DNA of 64,000 bases from Devosia nanyangense (GCA_016213505.1 JACRAF010000025.1:95748-159747); one strand, 5' to 3'. Counted from the stretch's first letter, positions 42,422 through 51,970 are shown. Notes: generated from the letters alone by a model not told the origin. A program made the numbers and translations.

Positions 42422-43084
42422 TCAGGCCGCGTCGGGCGACAGCAATTGCTCGAACTGGCCCTGCTCGATGCGGGAGGCGGCGATCACCGCCTGGGTGCGG
42501 CTGTCGACGTCGAGCTTCTGCAATATAGAAGAGACGTGCGCCTTGACCGTCGCCTCCGAGATCGAGAGTTCGTAGGCGATCTGCTTATTCATCAGCCCGC
42601 TGCTCAGCATCATCAGGACGCGGATCTGCTGCGGGGTGAGGGTCGAAAGCCTCCGCATGAAGGCGGACTGGTCGTCCTCACCGGAAAGGTCGACGCCCTC
42701 GGGGACGAAGACGCCGCCGGCGAGCACGGTGTCGATGGCGTTGCGGATTTCGGCCGGGCCGACGGATTTGGGCAGGTAGCCGGCGGCGCCCAGTTCGAGG
42801 GTGCGGCGGATGACCTTGGCGTCCTCGACGGCCGAGATGATCATCACCGGCACCTCCGGATACTGGGCGCGCAGCAGCAAGAGGCCCGAGAAACCGTGGG
42901 CGCCGGGCATATTGAGATCGAGGAGCACGAGGTCGCAGTCGCGGTCGGCCTCGAGCGCGGCGCTGAGCGAAGGCAGGTCTCCGGCCTCCTCGACGGCGAT
43001 CGCCTGTTCGCCGCCCGCCAGGGTCTGGCGCAGCGCGGCGCGGAACAGCGGATGGTCGTCGACTATGATAATGCGGCGGCTCAT
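42422..43084 (-). CDS. NarL/FixJ-family response regulator (LuxR-type DNA-binding domain)
   Basis: 220 residues with a complete receiver: acidic pair in IIIVDDHPLF, phospho-acceptor Asp56 in LVLLDLNMPGAHG, Ser in VMIISAVED and Lys in YLPKSVG. The helix-turn-helix (about 145-205) reads LTPQQIRVLMMLSSGLMNKQ and SEATVKAHVSSILQKL. The organisation resembles ExaE/ErdR-type regulators paired with PAS hybrid kinases. It converges with the hybrid kinase gene and is divergent from the PodJ-like gene. Confidence 0.92.
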   Translation of the reverse strand: MSRRIIIVDDHPLFRAALRQTLAGGEQAIAVEEAGDLPSLSAALEADRDCDLVLLDLNMPGAHGFSGLLLLRAQYPEVPVMIISAVEDAKVIRRTLELGAAGYLPKSVGPAEIRNAIDTVLAGGVFVPEGVDLSGEDDQSAFMRRLSTLTPQQIRVLMMLSSGLMNKQIAYELSISEATVKAHVSSILQKLDVDSRTQAVIAASRIEQGQFEQLLSPDAA

Positions 43085-43116
43085 TGTGTCCTCGTGGATT
43101 GCGCCGAACTTACCAA

Positions 43117-43130
43117 CCCAAGCGCTTGGG
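43117..43130. promoter_or_regulatory. Perfect 14-base palindrome in the regulator/podJ-like divergent spacer
   Basis: CCCAAGCGCTTGGG is fully self-complementary and lies 33 bases upstream of the response-regulator ATG in the 197-base spacer. A second hairpin, CGACCC-N9-GGGTCG (43230-43250), lies closer to the PodJ-like start. Confidence 0.45.
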
Positions 43131-43281
43131 GGCCAATGCATCTTACGGCTGAGATGCGTTTCGCGTTGCAAAATGCATCGGTACTTAACGGCTTCTTTAC
43201 CATGTTCTTGAAACAGTGCGGACTGAACTCGACCCTTCGTTTTCGGGTCGGAGCCTTATTCTTGGTGCTTGGGATAGATCC

Positions 43282-46200
43282 ATGGCCCGCGCTTTACCGC
43301 AGTCCCAGCCAGCCGACTACGCCCGCGACGAGAACCCGGCCGAGTGGCAGTCGCTGCGCAGCGAGCTGGTCGCCCTTCTCGACCAGGTCGACAGCCAGGT
43401 GGCGCGGACGCGCGAGCCGAGCCTGACCGAGCGGGTCCGCGATCTGCGCTTCCAGGTCGCCGAGGCTGCTCCCGACGCTTCGGGCCGCCAGCGGGAAGCG
43501 CTGAAATCGGTGCAGCGGGCGATCACCCGGTTCGATCACGACACACCGCCTATGCCGCCCAATCCGCGCGACAGCCTGCAGGCGGCGATCAACCAGATCC
43601 GCTCGCGCCAGCAGGAGCGGCCGCAGCCGGCGGCGCCGCAGCCGCGCAGCGCCGAGGGGCCGATGCTCGAGCGGCTCGCCTACTCGGTCAATGGTCTGTC
43701 GGGCCGGCTCGAACGGCTCGAAGGCGAGATCAGGACGCAGATCAAGACCGGCGCCAATGTGAAGGACGTCGCCGATCAGGTCGGGCAGCTCGCCCATGTG
43801 GTGGAACTGCTCGCCGGCGCGGTCGGCGAGACCGGGCAGGTCAAGCGCCTCGAGGGCCAGATCGCGAGCCTGGGCAAGATCATGTCGCAGGGCCGCGAGA
43901 TGGATGTCTCGACCCTGACGCGGCGGCTCGACGATGTGGCGGCGACCGTCGGCAAGCTGGCGGAGCTGCAGGTGCACTATGCCGACCGGGTGCAGAATCC
44001 GGTCGACAGCGACGCCTTCAAGGACGGCATGCGCTCGATCGAAGACAGCGTGCGCAACGTGTACGACCGGATCGACACGCTCGAACGGCATTCGTCGCTG
44101 TCGCCCCAGGACCTCGATCACGTCACCGCCGAGATGGCGCGCTTCACCGAAGCGCTGCAGGACAGCGCGGCGCAGCCGCAGAACCTTGTCGAACTGGTCG
44201 ACGCACTCAACTCCCGCATCTCCGACATCGAGTCGGGCGACCGCCTGCTGCACGCGCTGCGCAACGATCTGGCGGCGCTGCGCGACTCCGTCGTCGTGAC
44301 CCTGGCGCCGCGCTTCGACGCCATCGAGCAGCGCATCGAGACATTGAGCGGCAGCGTCAGCACGCGCGAGGACATGGCCGAGATCGGCCGCCAGATCGGG
44401 GCCCTCGGCGACCGCATCGGCGAGCGCTCGACCGACCCCGGCCTTGGCCAGATCGAGGCGCAGGTGCGCCAGCTGGTGGCCCGCATGGACCAGACCGGCG
44501 AACAGCTCTCGGGGCTGGCGAAGCTGTATTCGTCCGACGCCGCAGTGGCGATGCCGGACCTCGACGCAATGGCCGAGATGGTCGCCTCGCGGGCGGCCGA
44601 GGCAATGCAGCGCAGCGCTCCCGACGCCTCGCTCACCGAGACGATCAGCGGCCTCGAGACGCGCATCACGGCGATGCTGCAGTCGATGCGGCACGACCCC
44701 GAGACCGGCGATTTCGGCGGCATGCAGGCGGGCATCAGCGAGGTCAACGAGCGGCTGAAGCGGCTCGAGGCATCGCTGATGGAGCGGCCCATGGGGGCAA
44801 TGCCCAGCCGTCCAGCGCCGGCGCCCGTTGACGAAGCGGAGGCAAGGCTCGAGGGTCAGGCCGATATCGCCGCGATCATCGCCGACGCCGATGCCGAACT
44901 GCAGGCGATGCCGGCGCGCGAACCGACGCCGATGCCGCCGCCGCGCACCGACTTCATGCCGCGCAGTCCCGACGAGGACGCGCCGCTCAATGCCCCCGCC
45001 TTCCCCGAACCGACCGGTCCGGTGCAATCGGCGCTCGAGGCCAGGAACGGCCCCAGGAAGCGCCATCCGGGGCTCGAGGAAGAGCTGTCGCTCGCCGCCC
45101 GCTACGATCAAAAGCCGGAGCCGCCCGCGCCGCCGCCGGGGTTCGAGCCGGCCGCCATCGCACCGCCGCCGGCGCCCAAGCCGAGCGCCGGGTTCAGCGA
45201 CGCGACGCCCGAGCCGGTGTACGAGGCCGCGCCCGAATCGACGGCGGCGAGCAATAGCCGCAACACCTTCATCGAGGCGGCCCGCCGCGCCGCCCAGCGC
45301 CAGACCCCGAAGCCGGAGGTGCACTCCAATTCGCTGATCGGGCGGGCGCTGGCGCGGTTCCACACCGGCGAGGCCGAGCCGAAGCCGAAGCAGGCAAAGG
45401 CCAAGGAGGCCAGGCCCCGCGCTCTCGCCGGCGACAAGCCGGCCCGCGCCGAGTTCAAGCCGGAACCCGTCCCGGCGGTCGTCGTGCCGGTGGCCGCGCC
45501 GTCGCTCGAACCGCAGATCGCGGGCGAAGGCCCGGCGCCGAAAGCGGCGCCCTCCGAGAGCTTCCTGCTCAAGCACAGGAAGGCCATTCTGCTCGGCGCG
45601 GCGATCGTCGCGATCATGCTGCTCACCATCAACCTGGTGGCGCAGCGGCTCAATCAGGAAGATGCGGCGCCCGCCGCCACCGGGGACGCCGCAACGCTGA
45701 CCACCGGCGCTATCGCGCTGCCGCTCGACCCGACGCCGACGGCCGACCTGGCCGCGACGCCGGCGCCGCCGCGCGTCATCCCGATGGTCGATACGCTCAG
45801 CACCGGATCGATCGACAGCTCCACCGCGCTGGGGTTCACCACCAGCCCGTCGCAGGAGATGCCGAGCGCCTTCGAAGCGGCGGCGGATCTCGTCAGTACC
45901 GGCGATACCGGCATTGCGCCGCTGGTGCCCGCGACGAGCCCGGTCAAGGTCGAGCTGCCGCCCGAGGGCGTCGGGCCGATGGATCTGCGCGAAGCCGCTG
46001 CGAGCGGCGATCCACGGGCGCAGTTCGAGGTCGCGGCGATCTTCACCGAGGGCCGCGCCGTGCCGCAGGATTACAAGGCGGCCGCCACCTGGTACGAGCG
46101 CGCCGCCGCGCAGGGGTTTGCGCCGGCGCAATACCGGCTCGGCAGCCTCTACGAGAACGGCAATGGTGTCGCCAAGGACCTCGATGCCGCCAGACTCTGG

Positions 46201-46803
46201 TACGAGCGTGCGGCGGAAGCGGGCAACCGCATGTCGATGCACAACCTCGCGGCGCTCTATGCCGGCGGCCAGCTGGGCAAGCAGCAATTCGACTCGGCGG
46301 CCAAATGGTTCGAGGAGGCAGCATCGCGCGGCCTCACCGACAGCCAGTTCAATCTCGGCATGCTCTATGCCCGCGGGCTCGGTGTGCCGCAAAGCCTCGC
46401 CGATTCCTACAAATGGTTCGGTCTGGCGGCGCTTTCGGGCGACAAGGACGCGGCCAAGGCGCGCGACGACGTCGCCCGCTCGCTCGACGCCGAGACGGTC
46501 AGCCGGCTGGTGGCGGAAGTCGCCGCGTTCAAGCCGAGCCCGATCGACCTGCCGGCGAATTTCGCGCCGATCGGCACCTGGTCCAGGACACTCGATCCGG
46601 GCGAAACCATCGGGGCGCGCGACATCGTCGCCAGCGTCCAGAAGGCGCTCGGCAAACTTGGCTACGACGTCGGCACGTCCGACGGCATTGCCGGCAAGAA
46701 GACATCGGACGCGATCAAGGCTTTCGAGCTCGCGACCGGAATGAACGAGGTCGGCCTGATCAATCCGCGGCTGCTCGCGGTGCTGGGCAGCCAGCCGGTC
46801 TGA
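43282..46803 (+). CDS. PodJ-like polar localisation factor (coiled coil, TM, Sel1 repeats, peptidoglycan-binding domain)
   Basis: 1173 residues. The cytoplasmic part (1-760) has long heptad-rich coiled coils (DVADQVGQLAHVVELLAGAV, IEDSVRNVYDRIDTLERHSS) and a proline/alanine-rich linker (about 520-700). One membrane helix follows (about 764-786, ILLGAAIVAIMLLTINLV). The periplasmic part has Sel1-like repeats (about 905-1055, AAATWYERAAAQGFAPAQYR) and a peptidoglycan-binding domain (about 1110-1165, VQKALGKLGYDVGTSDGIAG). This is the PodJ layout, a cell-pole organiser in alphaproteobacteria. The ATG at 43282 is preferred over a further upstream GTG. A terminator follows. Confidence 0.85.
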   Translation: MARALPQSQPADYARDENPAEWQSLRSELVALLDQVDSQVARTREPSLTERVRDLRFQVAEAAPDASGRQREALKSVQRAITRFDHDTPPMPPNPRDSLQAAINQIRSRQQERPQPAAPQPRSAEGPMLERLAYSVNGLSGRLERLEGEIRTQIKTGANVKDVADQVGQLAHVVELLAGAVGETGQVKRLEGQIASLGKIMSQGREMDVSTLTRRLDDVAATVGKLAELQVHYADRVQNPVDSDAFKDGMRSIEDSVRNVYDRIDTLERHSSLSPQDLDHVTAEMARFTEALQDSAAQPQNLVELVDALNSRISDIESGDRLLHALRNDLAALRDSVVVTLAPRFDAIEQRIETLSGSVSTREDMAEIGRQIGALGDRIGERSTDPGLGQIEAQVRQLVARMDQTGEQLSGLAKLYSSDAAVAMPDLDAMAEMVASRAAEAMQRSAPDASLTETISGLETRITAMLQSMRHDPETGDFGGMQAGISEVNERLKRLEASLMERPMGAMPSRPAPAPVDEAEARLEGQADIAAIIADADAELQAMPAREPTPMPPPRTDFMPRSPDEDAPLNAPAFPEPTGPVQSALEARNGPRKRHPGLEEELSLAARYDQKPEPPAPPPGFEPAAIAPPPAPKPSAGFSDATPEPVYEAAPESTAASNSRNTFIEAARRAAQRQTPKPEVHSNSLIGRALARFHTGEAEPKPKQAKAKEARPRALAGDKPARAEFKPEPVPAVVVPVAAPSLEPQIAGEGPAPKAAPSESFLLKHRKAILLGAAIVAIMLLTINLVAQRLNQEDAAPAATGDAATLTTGAIALPLDPTPTADLAATPAPPRVIPMVDTLSTGSIDSSTALGFTTSPSQEMPSAFEAAADLVSTGDTGIAPLVPATSPVKVELPPEGVGPMDLREAAASGDPRAQFEVAAIFTEGRAVPQDYKAAATWYERAAAQGFAPAQYRLGSLYENGNGVAKDLDAARLWYERAAEAGNRMSMHNLAALYAGGQLGKQQFDSAAKWFEEAASRGLTDSQFNLGMLYARGLGVPQSLADSYKWFGLAALSGDKDAAKARDDVARSLDAETVSRLVAEVAAFKPSPIDLPANFAPIGTWSRTLDPGETIGARDIVASVQKALGKLGYDVGTSDGIAGKKTSDAIKAFELATGMNEVGLINPRLLAVLGSQPV

Positions 46804-46858
46804 AATGGAAATGTCTCATTGTCGTCGCAAGTTCGGACGATGGTGGGTGGACTGAACT

Positions 46859-46889
46859 GAGGGGACGCGGAAAGCCCGCGCCCCCTCTT
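46859..46889 (+). terminator. Terminator after the PodJ-like gene
   Basis: GAGGGG-a-CGCGG (46859-46870) pairs with CCGCG-c-CCCCTC (46876-46887), eleven pairs with one mismatch and a five-base loop, followed by TT. Confidence 0.65.
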
Positions 46890-46906
46890 CACTATTAGAG
46901 CCCGTC

Positions 46907-47839
46907 TTGCAGATCTATCTGCCAATCGCCGAGCTTTCGATGAACCTCTTCTTCCTGATCGGGATCGGAGGGGCGGTGGGGTTCCTTTCGGGCCTGTTCG
47001 GGGTCGGCGGCGGCTTCCTGCTGACGCCGCTGCTGATCTTTTCGGGCGTACCGGCGCCGGTGGCGGTCGCCTCGGTGACCGGCCAGGTGGCGGCGGCCTC
47101 GACCTCGGGCGCCCTCAGCTACTACCGGCGCGGCGGCATTGATCTCCATCTCGCGCTCTACCTGATCCTCGCCAGCACCATCGGGGCGATGGCGGGTGTC
47201 GCGACCTTCTCGCTGCTGCGCGCGGCGGGGCAGCTCGACCTGTTCATTTCGCTCTCCTACCTGATCCTTCTGGGCTTCGTCGGCACGCTGATGATGGCGG
47301 AGGCCGTGCGGGCCATCCTGCGCCGGCGCCGCGGCATCGTGATGCGCGAGAAGCTGCCGAGCCAGCACACCTGGATGCACGGGCTGCCGATGCGCATCCG
47401 GTTCAAGAAATCGCGGCTCTACATCTCGGTACTGCCGGTGCTGGCGATTGGCGTGTTCATCGGCTTCGTCGGCGCGCTGCTCGGCGTCGGCGGCGGCTTC
47501 ATCCTGGTGCCGGCGCTGGTCTATCTGCTGCGCGTGCCCGGCAATGTGGTGATCGGCACCTCGCTGCTGCAGGTGGTCGCGATGATGTGCGTGACCATGG
47601 TGCTGCAGGCGCTGACCAGCCAGAGCGTCGATATCCTGCTAGCCTTCTGCCTGATGGTGGGCGGTACGGTGGGGGCGCAGTTCGGCGCCTCGGCGGGAAA
47701 GTATCTGCGCGGCGACCAGCTGCGGGCGCTGCTGGCGCTGCTGGTGCTCGCCGTCGCCATCCGCTTCGGGCTGACGCTCGTGCTGCCGCCCTCCGATCCG
47801 TTCTCGATGGCGATCATGACCGCGGGAGGGGCATCGTGA
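46907..47839 (+). CDS. TauE/SafE family sulfite/anion exporter
   Basis: 310-residue inner-membrane protein with about eight helices and two homologous halves, each with the family motif: GFLSGLFGVGGGFLLTPLLI near the N-terminus and GFVGALLGVGGGFILVPALV in the second half. It probably exports sulfite or organosulfur anions. The start is taken at the TTG (46907) because the encoded MQIYLPIAEL matches the N-terminus I recall for Rhizobiales homologues; the ATG at 46940 is the alternative. The stop overlaps the next start. Confidence 0.87.
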   Translation: MQIYLPIAELSMNLFFLIGIGGAVGFLSGLFGVGGGFLLTPLLIFSGVPAPVAVASVTGQVAAASTSGALSYYRRGGIDLHLALYLILASTIGAMAGVATFSLLRAAGQLDLFISLSYLILLGFVGTLMMAEAVRAILRRRRGIVMREKLPSQHTWMHGLPMRIRFKKSRLYISVLPVLAIGVFIGFVGALLGVGGGFILVPALVYLLRVPGNVVIGTSLLQVVAMMCVTMVLQALTSQSVDILLAFCLMVGGTVGAQFGASAGKYLRGDQLRALLALLVLAVAIRFGLTLVLPPSDPFSMAIMTAGGAS

Positions 47840-48588
47840 AACGCCTCGCTCTCGCTCTGGCCCTGGCACTGCTGGCGTCGCCGGTGGGTGCCGAACGGCT
47901 CGCCCAGATCGTCTCGAGCCGGAACGTCCAGATCACCTCGAGCTTCGACGGCGCGACGCTGAGCCTGTTCGGCACGATCGAGGCCGATACGCCCGGTGTG
48001 GCGCTGACGGGCCCCTACAACGTCATCGTCATCGTCACCGGGCCGCTGCAGGACCGCGTGGCGCGGCTCAAGACCAACCGGCTGGGCATCTGGACCAACA
48101 CCGACCAGGTCCAGTTCAAGCAGTTCCCGTCGTTCTACTCGGTGCTCTCGAGTGGCAGGCTCGAGCTGATCGCCGAGCCGACGCTGCTGGCGGAAGACAG
48201 CATCCTGCCCGAGGACCAGGCGCGCCTCGCGGCGCAGAGCGTCGGGCTGAAGGGTGAGATGTTCGGCGCCGAACTGGTGCGGCTGATGACCCAAGAAGGT
48301 CATTTCAGCCTCAACGAGGACGGCGTGCACTTTCTCTCGGACACCGCCTATATGGGACAGGTGACGCTGCCCAGCGACGTCGCCAACGGACCGTTCATCG
48401 CCCACACGCTGGTGCTCAAGGACAAGCAACTGGTGGCCGAAGGGTCGCAGGGCTTTTCGGTGCGCAAGACCGGCTTCGAGAATTTCGTGTTCGTCGCCGC
48501 GCGGCAATATCCGCTGCTCTACGGCATCGTCTGCGTGATCCTGGCACTGGGAACGGGCTGGCTCGCGGGCGTGGCGTTCAAGCGGTAG
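47836..48588 (+). CDS. TIGR02186 family protein (TauE-associated)
   Basis: 250 residues. A signal peptide (LALALALALLASPVGAE) leads to a periplasmic domain and a single C-terminal membrane helix (LYGIVCVILALGTGWLAGVA). This layout and the position directly after a TauE-type exporter match the TIGR02186 family, whose biochemical role is unknown. GTG start at 47836 overlaps the exporter stop; GGGAGGGG lies five bases upstream, so both proteins are made together. Confidence 0.87.
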   Translation: MKRLALALALALLASPVGAERLAQIVSSRNVQITSSFDGATLSLFGTIEADTPGVALTGPYNVIVIVTGPLQDRVARLKTNRLGIWTNTDQVQFKQFPSFYSVLSSGRLELIAEPTLLAEDSILPEDQARLAAQSVGLKGEMFGAELVRLMTQEGHFSLNEDGVHFLSDTAYMGQVTLPSDVANGPFIAHTLVLKDKQLVAEGSQGFSVRKTGFENFVFVAARQYPLLYGIVCVILALGTGWLAGVAFKR

Positions 48589-48615
48589 GCCAACGGCTGC
48601 CGTAGTCAGGGCATG

Positions 48616-49344
48616 CTAGATCCCCCGCACCAACCGCTTGGTGCTCACCGGATAGAGCTTCGATCGGCCGATCATCGTCACCTCCAGCGCGGCGAAATCG
48701 AACAGGCCCACGAACGGCGGCGAGAGGATGTTCATGCTGCCGGCGCCCGCGCCGTAGGCGGGGAGCAGCAGCAGCCTGTTGTCGTGGACGAAGCACGGGC
48801 GGCGGGTGGTGTGGCCGCTGGAGTGGACGGTCGCGGCCGGATGGAGGTGCCCGGCGATGGTGGCATGGGCGCCGCGCTGCGGCTCGTGGACGAGGGTCAG
48901 GCCGCGATGCTCCAGCGCCGTGAGGCACACCCCGCCGAGCGCGTGCGGGGCGGGATCGTGGTTGCCGCTGAGCCAGGTCCAGTGCGCGCGGCCGAGCAGC
49001 GCCATCAGCCGTAGCCGGTCGGCATCGAGCAGCGTCGCGGTGCCCTCGTCGCGGTGAAAACTGTCGCCGAGCGCGACGACGCGTTCCGCGCCGGTGGCGG
49101 CGAGATCGCGCTCCAGCCGCTTCAGCGTCAGCCCGGTATCGTAGGGCGGCAGCATCTGGCCCTTCTTGGCGAAGGACGAGAATTTCTCGAGGTGGAGATC
49201 GGCGACCAGCAGCATCTTTTCGGCACGCCAGAACAGGGCGCCCGAAAGCTGCGGTTCAAAACTGTGACCGGCGAAATGGAGGAGCACGATGGCCTCCTCA
49301 GCGTCCGGCGCGGCGGCCGCCGCGTTGCTCCACATCTTGCGCAT
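48616..49344 (-). CDS. pdeM: Ligase-associated DNA damage response endonuclease PdeM
   Basis: 242-residue metallophosphoesterase. Metal-binding motifs are present: DLHLEK (D-x-H), GDSFHRDEG, GNHD in SGNHDPAPHA, and GHLHP near the C-terminus. PdeM proteins are encoded next to a Lhr-like helicase and often an ATP-dependent ligase and LigD-like exonuclease; here only the helicase is adjacent. The start overlaps the helicase 3' end by 47 bases; the ATG at 49335 is an alternative. Confidence 0.9.
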   Translation of the reverse strand: MRKMWSNAAAAAPDAEEAIVLLHFAGHSFEPQLSGALFWRAEKMLLVADLHLEKFSSFAKKGQMLPPYDTGLTLKRLERDLAATGAERVVALGDSFHRDEGTATLLDADRLRLMALLGRAHWTWLSGNHDPAPHALGGVCLTALEHRGLTLVHEPQRGAHATIAGHLHPAATVHSSGHTTRRPCFVHDNRLLLLPAYGAGAGSMNILSPPFVGLFDFAALEVTMIGRSKLYPVSTKRLVRGI

Positions 49345-51946
49345 CTTTCACAGGCGTAGCCTTGTCCGAAAACCGGCTTCCACTTTTCGGGGCTACGCCG
49401 AGGGCCTCCCGCATCAACTCGTCGGCGGCGTCGGCCATGGCGCTTTCGCGGGCCTCGCCGAAGATCGGCGTTTTGCCGATGTCGAGCAGGATGGGTACCG
49501 CAAGCGGCGAGATTCGGTCGAGGGGCTTGTGGACGATGGTGTGGCGGATGCGGCGAAGCAGCGCGCCCAGCCGCTCGATATCGAGCAGGCCGCGGGCGGC
49601 GTCGCGGCGCGTCGCCTGGATGAGGATGTGGTCGGGCTCGTGCTCGTAGAGCACGTCGTAGATGATGTCGGAGCTGACAGTGACCTGCCGGCCGGTCTTC
49701 TCCTTGCCGGGATGGCGGCGCTCGATCAGCCCGGCGATAATGGCGGCATTGCGGAAGGTGCGGCGCATCAGCTGGCTCTCGTGCAGCCAGTCCTCGAGAT
49801 CGTCGCCCAGCATGTCCTCGTCGAACAGCTGGTCGAGCGACAGGCGCCCGGTGCGGATCAGGCCACCGAAATCGCCTAAGCCCCAGATGGCGAGCGCGTA
49901 GTCGGAGGCGACGAAACCGAGCGGGCGGGCGCGGGCCCGCTCCAGCCGGCGGGTCAGCAGCATGCCCAGGGTCTGGTGCGCGAGGCGGTCCTCGAAGGGG
50001 TAGCAGACCATGTAGTTCTGCGTGCCGCGCGGAAAGGTCTCGACCAGCATCGAGTCGCGTGGCGGCAGCACCGAGACGTCGCGCTGCAGGCGCAGCCAGT
50101 CGCTCACCTGATCGGGCAGCGCCGACCAATGCGAAGGATCGGACAGCAGCCGCCGCACGCCGTCGGCGAGATAGGTCGAGAGCGGGAACTTGCCGCCCAT
50201 ATAGGACGGAATTTTGGGATCGGAGGCAGTGGAGCGCGAGACATAGGCCTCGGTCTCGAACATGCCCTCATAGGCGACGATCTCGGAGCCGAAGACGAAA
50301 GTGTCGCCGCGCACCAGCTGGTCGATGAAGTATTCCTCGAGCTCGCCCAGCACGCGGCCATAGCGGCCGATGGGGCCGGTGGACGAGCCGGTCTTGAAGC
50401 CCCTGCCCCGCACCAGACGGACCTTCACCATCGGGTCCTCGATGATGGTGCCGACATTGAGCCGGTATTGCTGCGCGATGTGGGGATTGGCGATGCGCCA
50501 CTTGCCGTCCGGCGTCTTCTTGAGTTTGGCATAGCGCTCGTAGGCGCGCAGGGTATAGCCGCCGGTGGCGACGAAATCGATGACGCGCTCGAAACTCTCC
50601 CAGCTTAAGTGACGATAGGGCCAGGCGCGGCGGATTTCGTCGTAGTAGCCCAGCGGATCGAGCGGTGCGGCGCAAGCCATGCCGAGGGTGTGCTGAGCTA
50701 GCACGTCGAGGCCGCCGAGGGACGGGTCCTCGCTGTCCTGCGCGCCCTTCTCCACCGCCTCGAGCGCCGCTTCGCATTCGAGCACCTCGAAGCGATTGGA
50801 GGGCACGAAGATCGCCTTGGATGGCTCGTCGAGCCGGTGGTTGGCGCGCCCGATGCGCTGCAGCATGCGCGAGGCGCCCTTGGGGGCGCCGACCTGCACC
50901 ACCAGGTCGACGTCGCCCCAGTCGATGCCGAGGTCGAGGGTCGAGGTGCAGACCACCGCCTGCAGCTTGCCGGCGACCATGGCGCTCTCGACCTTGCGCC
51001 GCTGTTCGACCGAGAGCGAGCCGTGATGGAGCGCGATGGCGACGCCGTCCTCGTTGATGGCCCAGAGGTTCTGGAACAGCATTTCGGCCTGCGACCTTGT
51101 GTTGACGAAGAGTAGCGTGGTTCGGTGCTCTTTGATGATGCGGTAGAGATCGGGCACCGCGTATTGCGTCGAGTGCCCGGCCCAGGGCACGCGCTCGTCG
51201 CTGGCGAGGATCGAGACGTCGGGCTTCGCGCCGGCGGCCCCGAGCAGCAGATCGGTGCGCGCTTCGGGCAATGGCGCCGCGATCCAGTCGCGGAGGAGAT
51301 CGGGCCGCGCCACTGTCGCCGAGAGCGCCGTGATCCGCAGGGCCGGCGCGTAGCTCGCGATGCGGGCGACGGCGAGCGACAGCAGTTCGCCGCGCTTGTT
51401 GGTGACCATCGAGTGGAGCTCGTCGAGGACGATACGCCGGAGGCCGCCGAAGAACCGCGCACTGTCCTCGTGGCTGAGCAGCAGCGCGAGCTGCTCGGGC
51501 GTGGTCATCAGGATGTTGGGCGGTTTGAGCTTCTGGCGCTGGCGGCGATGCGAGGGGGTATCGCCGGTGCGCGTCTCGACCGAGATGTTGAGCCGCATCT
51601 CATCGATGGGCGTGGTGAGGTTGCGCGCGACGTCGACGGCGAGGGCTTTCAGCGGCGATATATAGAGAGTGTGGAGACCCTCCACCGGACGGCGGACGAG
51701 ATCGTCGAGGGTGGGCAGGAACCCGGCCAGCGTCTTGCCGGCGCCGGTGGGCGCGATCAGCAGCGCCGAGGCGGCATCGTTCCAGCTGGCGAGCACGTCG
51801 AGCTGATGGGCGCGCGGCGACCAGCCCTTGGTCGCGAACCAGCCGGTGATGGTGGGGTGGAGGGGCAAGGGCGGGTCTCGGGTGCAGTGCCAATGTAGGC
51901 CGAGCTTCGGGTTCTGCCAAACCAGCGAGAGGGCAGTGGCTTCCAT
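49298..51946 (-). CDS. Ligase-associated DNA damage response DEXH box helicase (Lhr-like)
   Basis: About 882 residues. Walker A is APTGAGKTLAGFLPTLDD, the DEXH box is IVLDELHSM, SAT motif ITALSATVARPD, and motif VI QRIGRANHR. C-terminal winged-helix and Lhr-type domains follow. It unwinds DNA/RNA hybrids in repair. The extreme C-terminus (PKSGSRFSDKATP) is encoded by a palindromic repeat element. The start at 51946 lies 24 bases from the divergent kinase; an internal start (for example a TTG near LPLHPTITGWF) is possible. The downstream pdeM overlaps by 47 bases. Confidence 0.9.
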   Translation of the reverse strand: MEATALSLVWQNPKLGLHWHCTRDPPLPLHPTITGWFATKGWSPRAHQLDVLASWNDAASALLIAPTGAGKTLAGFLPTLDDLVRRPVEGLHTLYISPLKALAVDVARNLTTPIDEMRLNISVETRTGDTPSHRRQRQKLKPPNILMTTPEQLALLLSHEDSARFFGGLRRIVLDELHSMVTNKRGELLSLAVARIASYAPALRITALSATVARPDLLRDWIAAPLPEARTDLLLGAAGAKPDVSILASDERVPWAGHSTQYAVPDLYRIIKEHRTTLLFVNTRSQAEMLFQNLWAINEDGVAIALHHGSLSVEQRRKVESAMVAGKLQAVVCTSTLDLGIDWGDVDLVVQVGAPKGASRMLQRIGRANHRLDEPSKAIFVPSNRFEVLECEAALEAVEKGAQDSEDPSLGGLDVLAQHTLGMACAAPLDPLGYYDEIRRAWPYRHLSWESFERVIDFVATGGYTLRAYERYAKLKKTPDGKWRIANPHIAQQYRLNVGTIIEDPMVKVRLVRGRGFKTGSSTGPIGRYGRVLGELEEYFIDQLVRGDTFVFGSEIVAYEGMFETEAYVSRSTASDPKIPSYMGGKFPLSTYLADGVRRLLSDPSHWSALPDQVSDWLRLQRDVSVLPPRDSMLVETFPRGTQNYMVCYPFEDRLAHQTLGMLLTRRLERARARPLGFVASDYALAIWGLGDFGGLIRTGRLSLDQLFDEDMLGDDLEDWLHESQLMRRTFRNAAIIAGLIERRHPGKEKTGRQVTVSSDIIYDVLYEHEPDHILIQATRRDAARGLLDIERLGALLRRIRHTIVHKPLDRISPLAVPILLDIGKTPIFGEARESAMADAADELMREALGVAPKSGSRFSDKATPVKDAQDVEQRGGRRAGR
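49353..49399. repeat. Palindromic interspersed repeat, copy B, inside the helicase coding region
   Basis: Nested inverted repeats: GGCGTAGCC (49353-49361) with GGCTACGCC (49391-49399), and CCGAAAA with TTTTCGG inside, around a CCGGCTTCCAC loop. The loop and inner arms match copy A at 33181-33218. It starts nine bases upstream of the pdeM start codon and is translated in frame as part of the helicase. Confidence 0.75.
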
Positions 51947-51970
51947 CGAGCGCCATGCTAGGGGAAAAGC

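Noticed and set aside
43294..46392. 1032-codon minus-strand open frame opposite the PodJ-like gene
   Set aside because: Antisense shadow with no recognisable domain; the plus-strand gene has coiled coil, TM, Sel1 and peptidoglycan-binding modules.
46907..46939. Start of the TauE-type gene at ATG 46940 only
   Set aside because: The TTG at 46907 extends it by MQIYLPIAELS, which resembles the N-terminus of homologues I recall; kept as an alternative rather than the main call.
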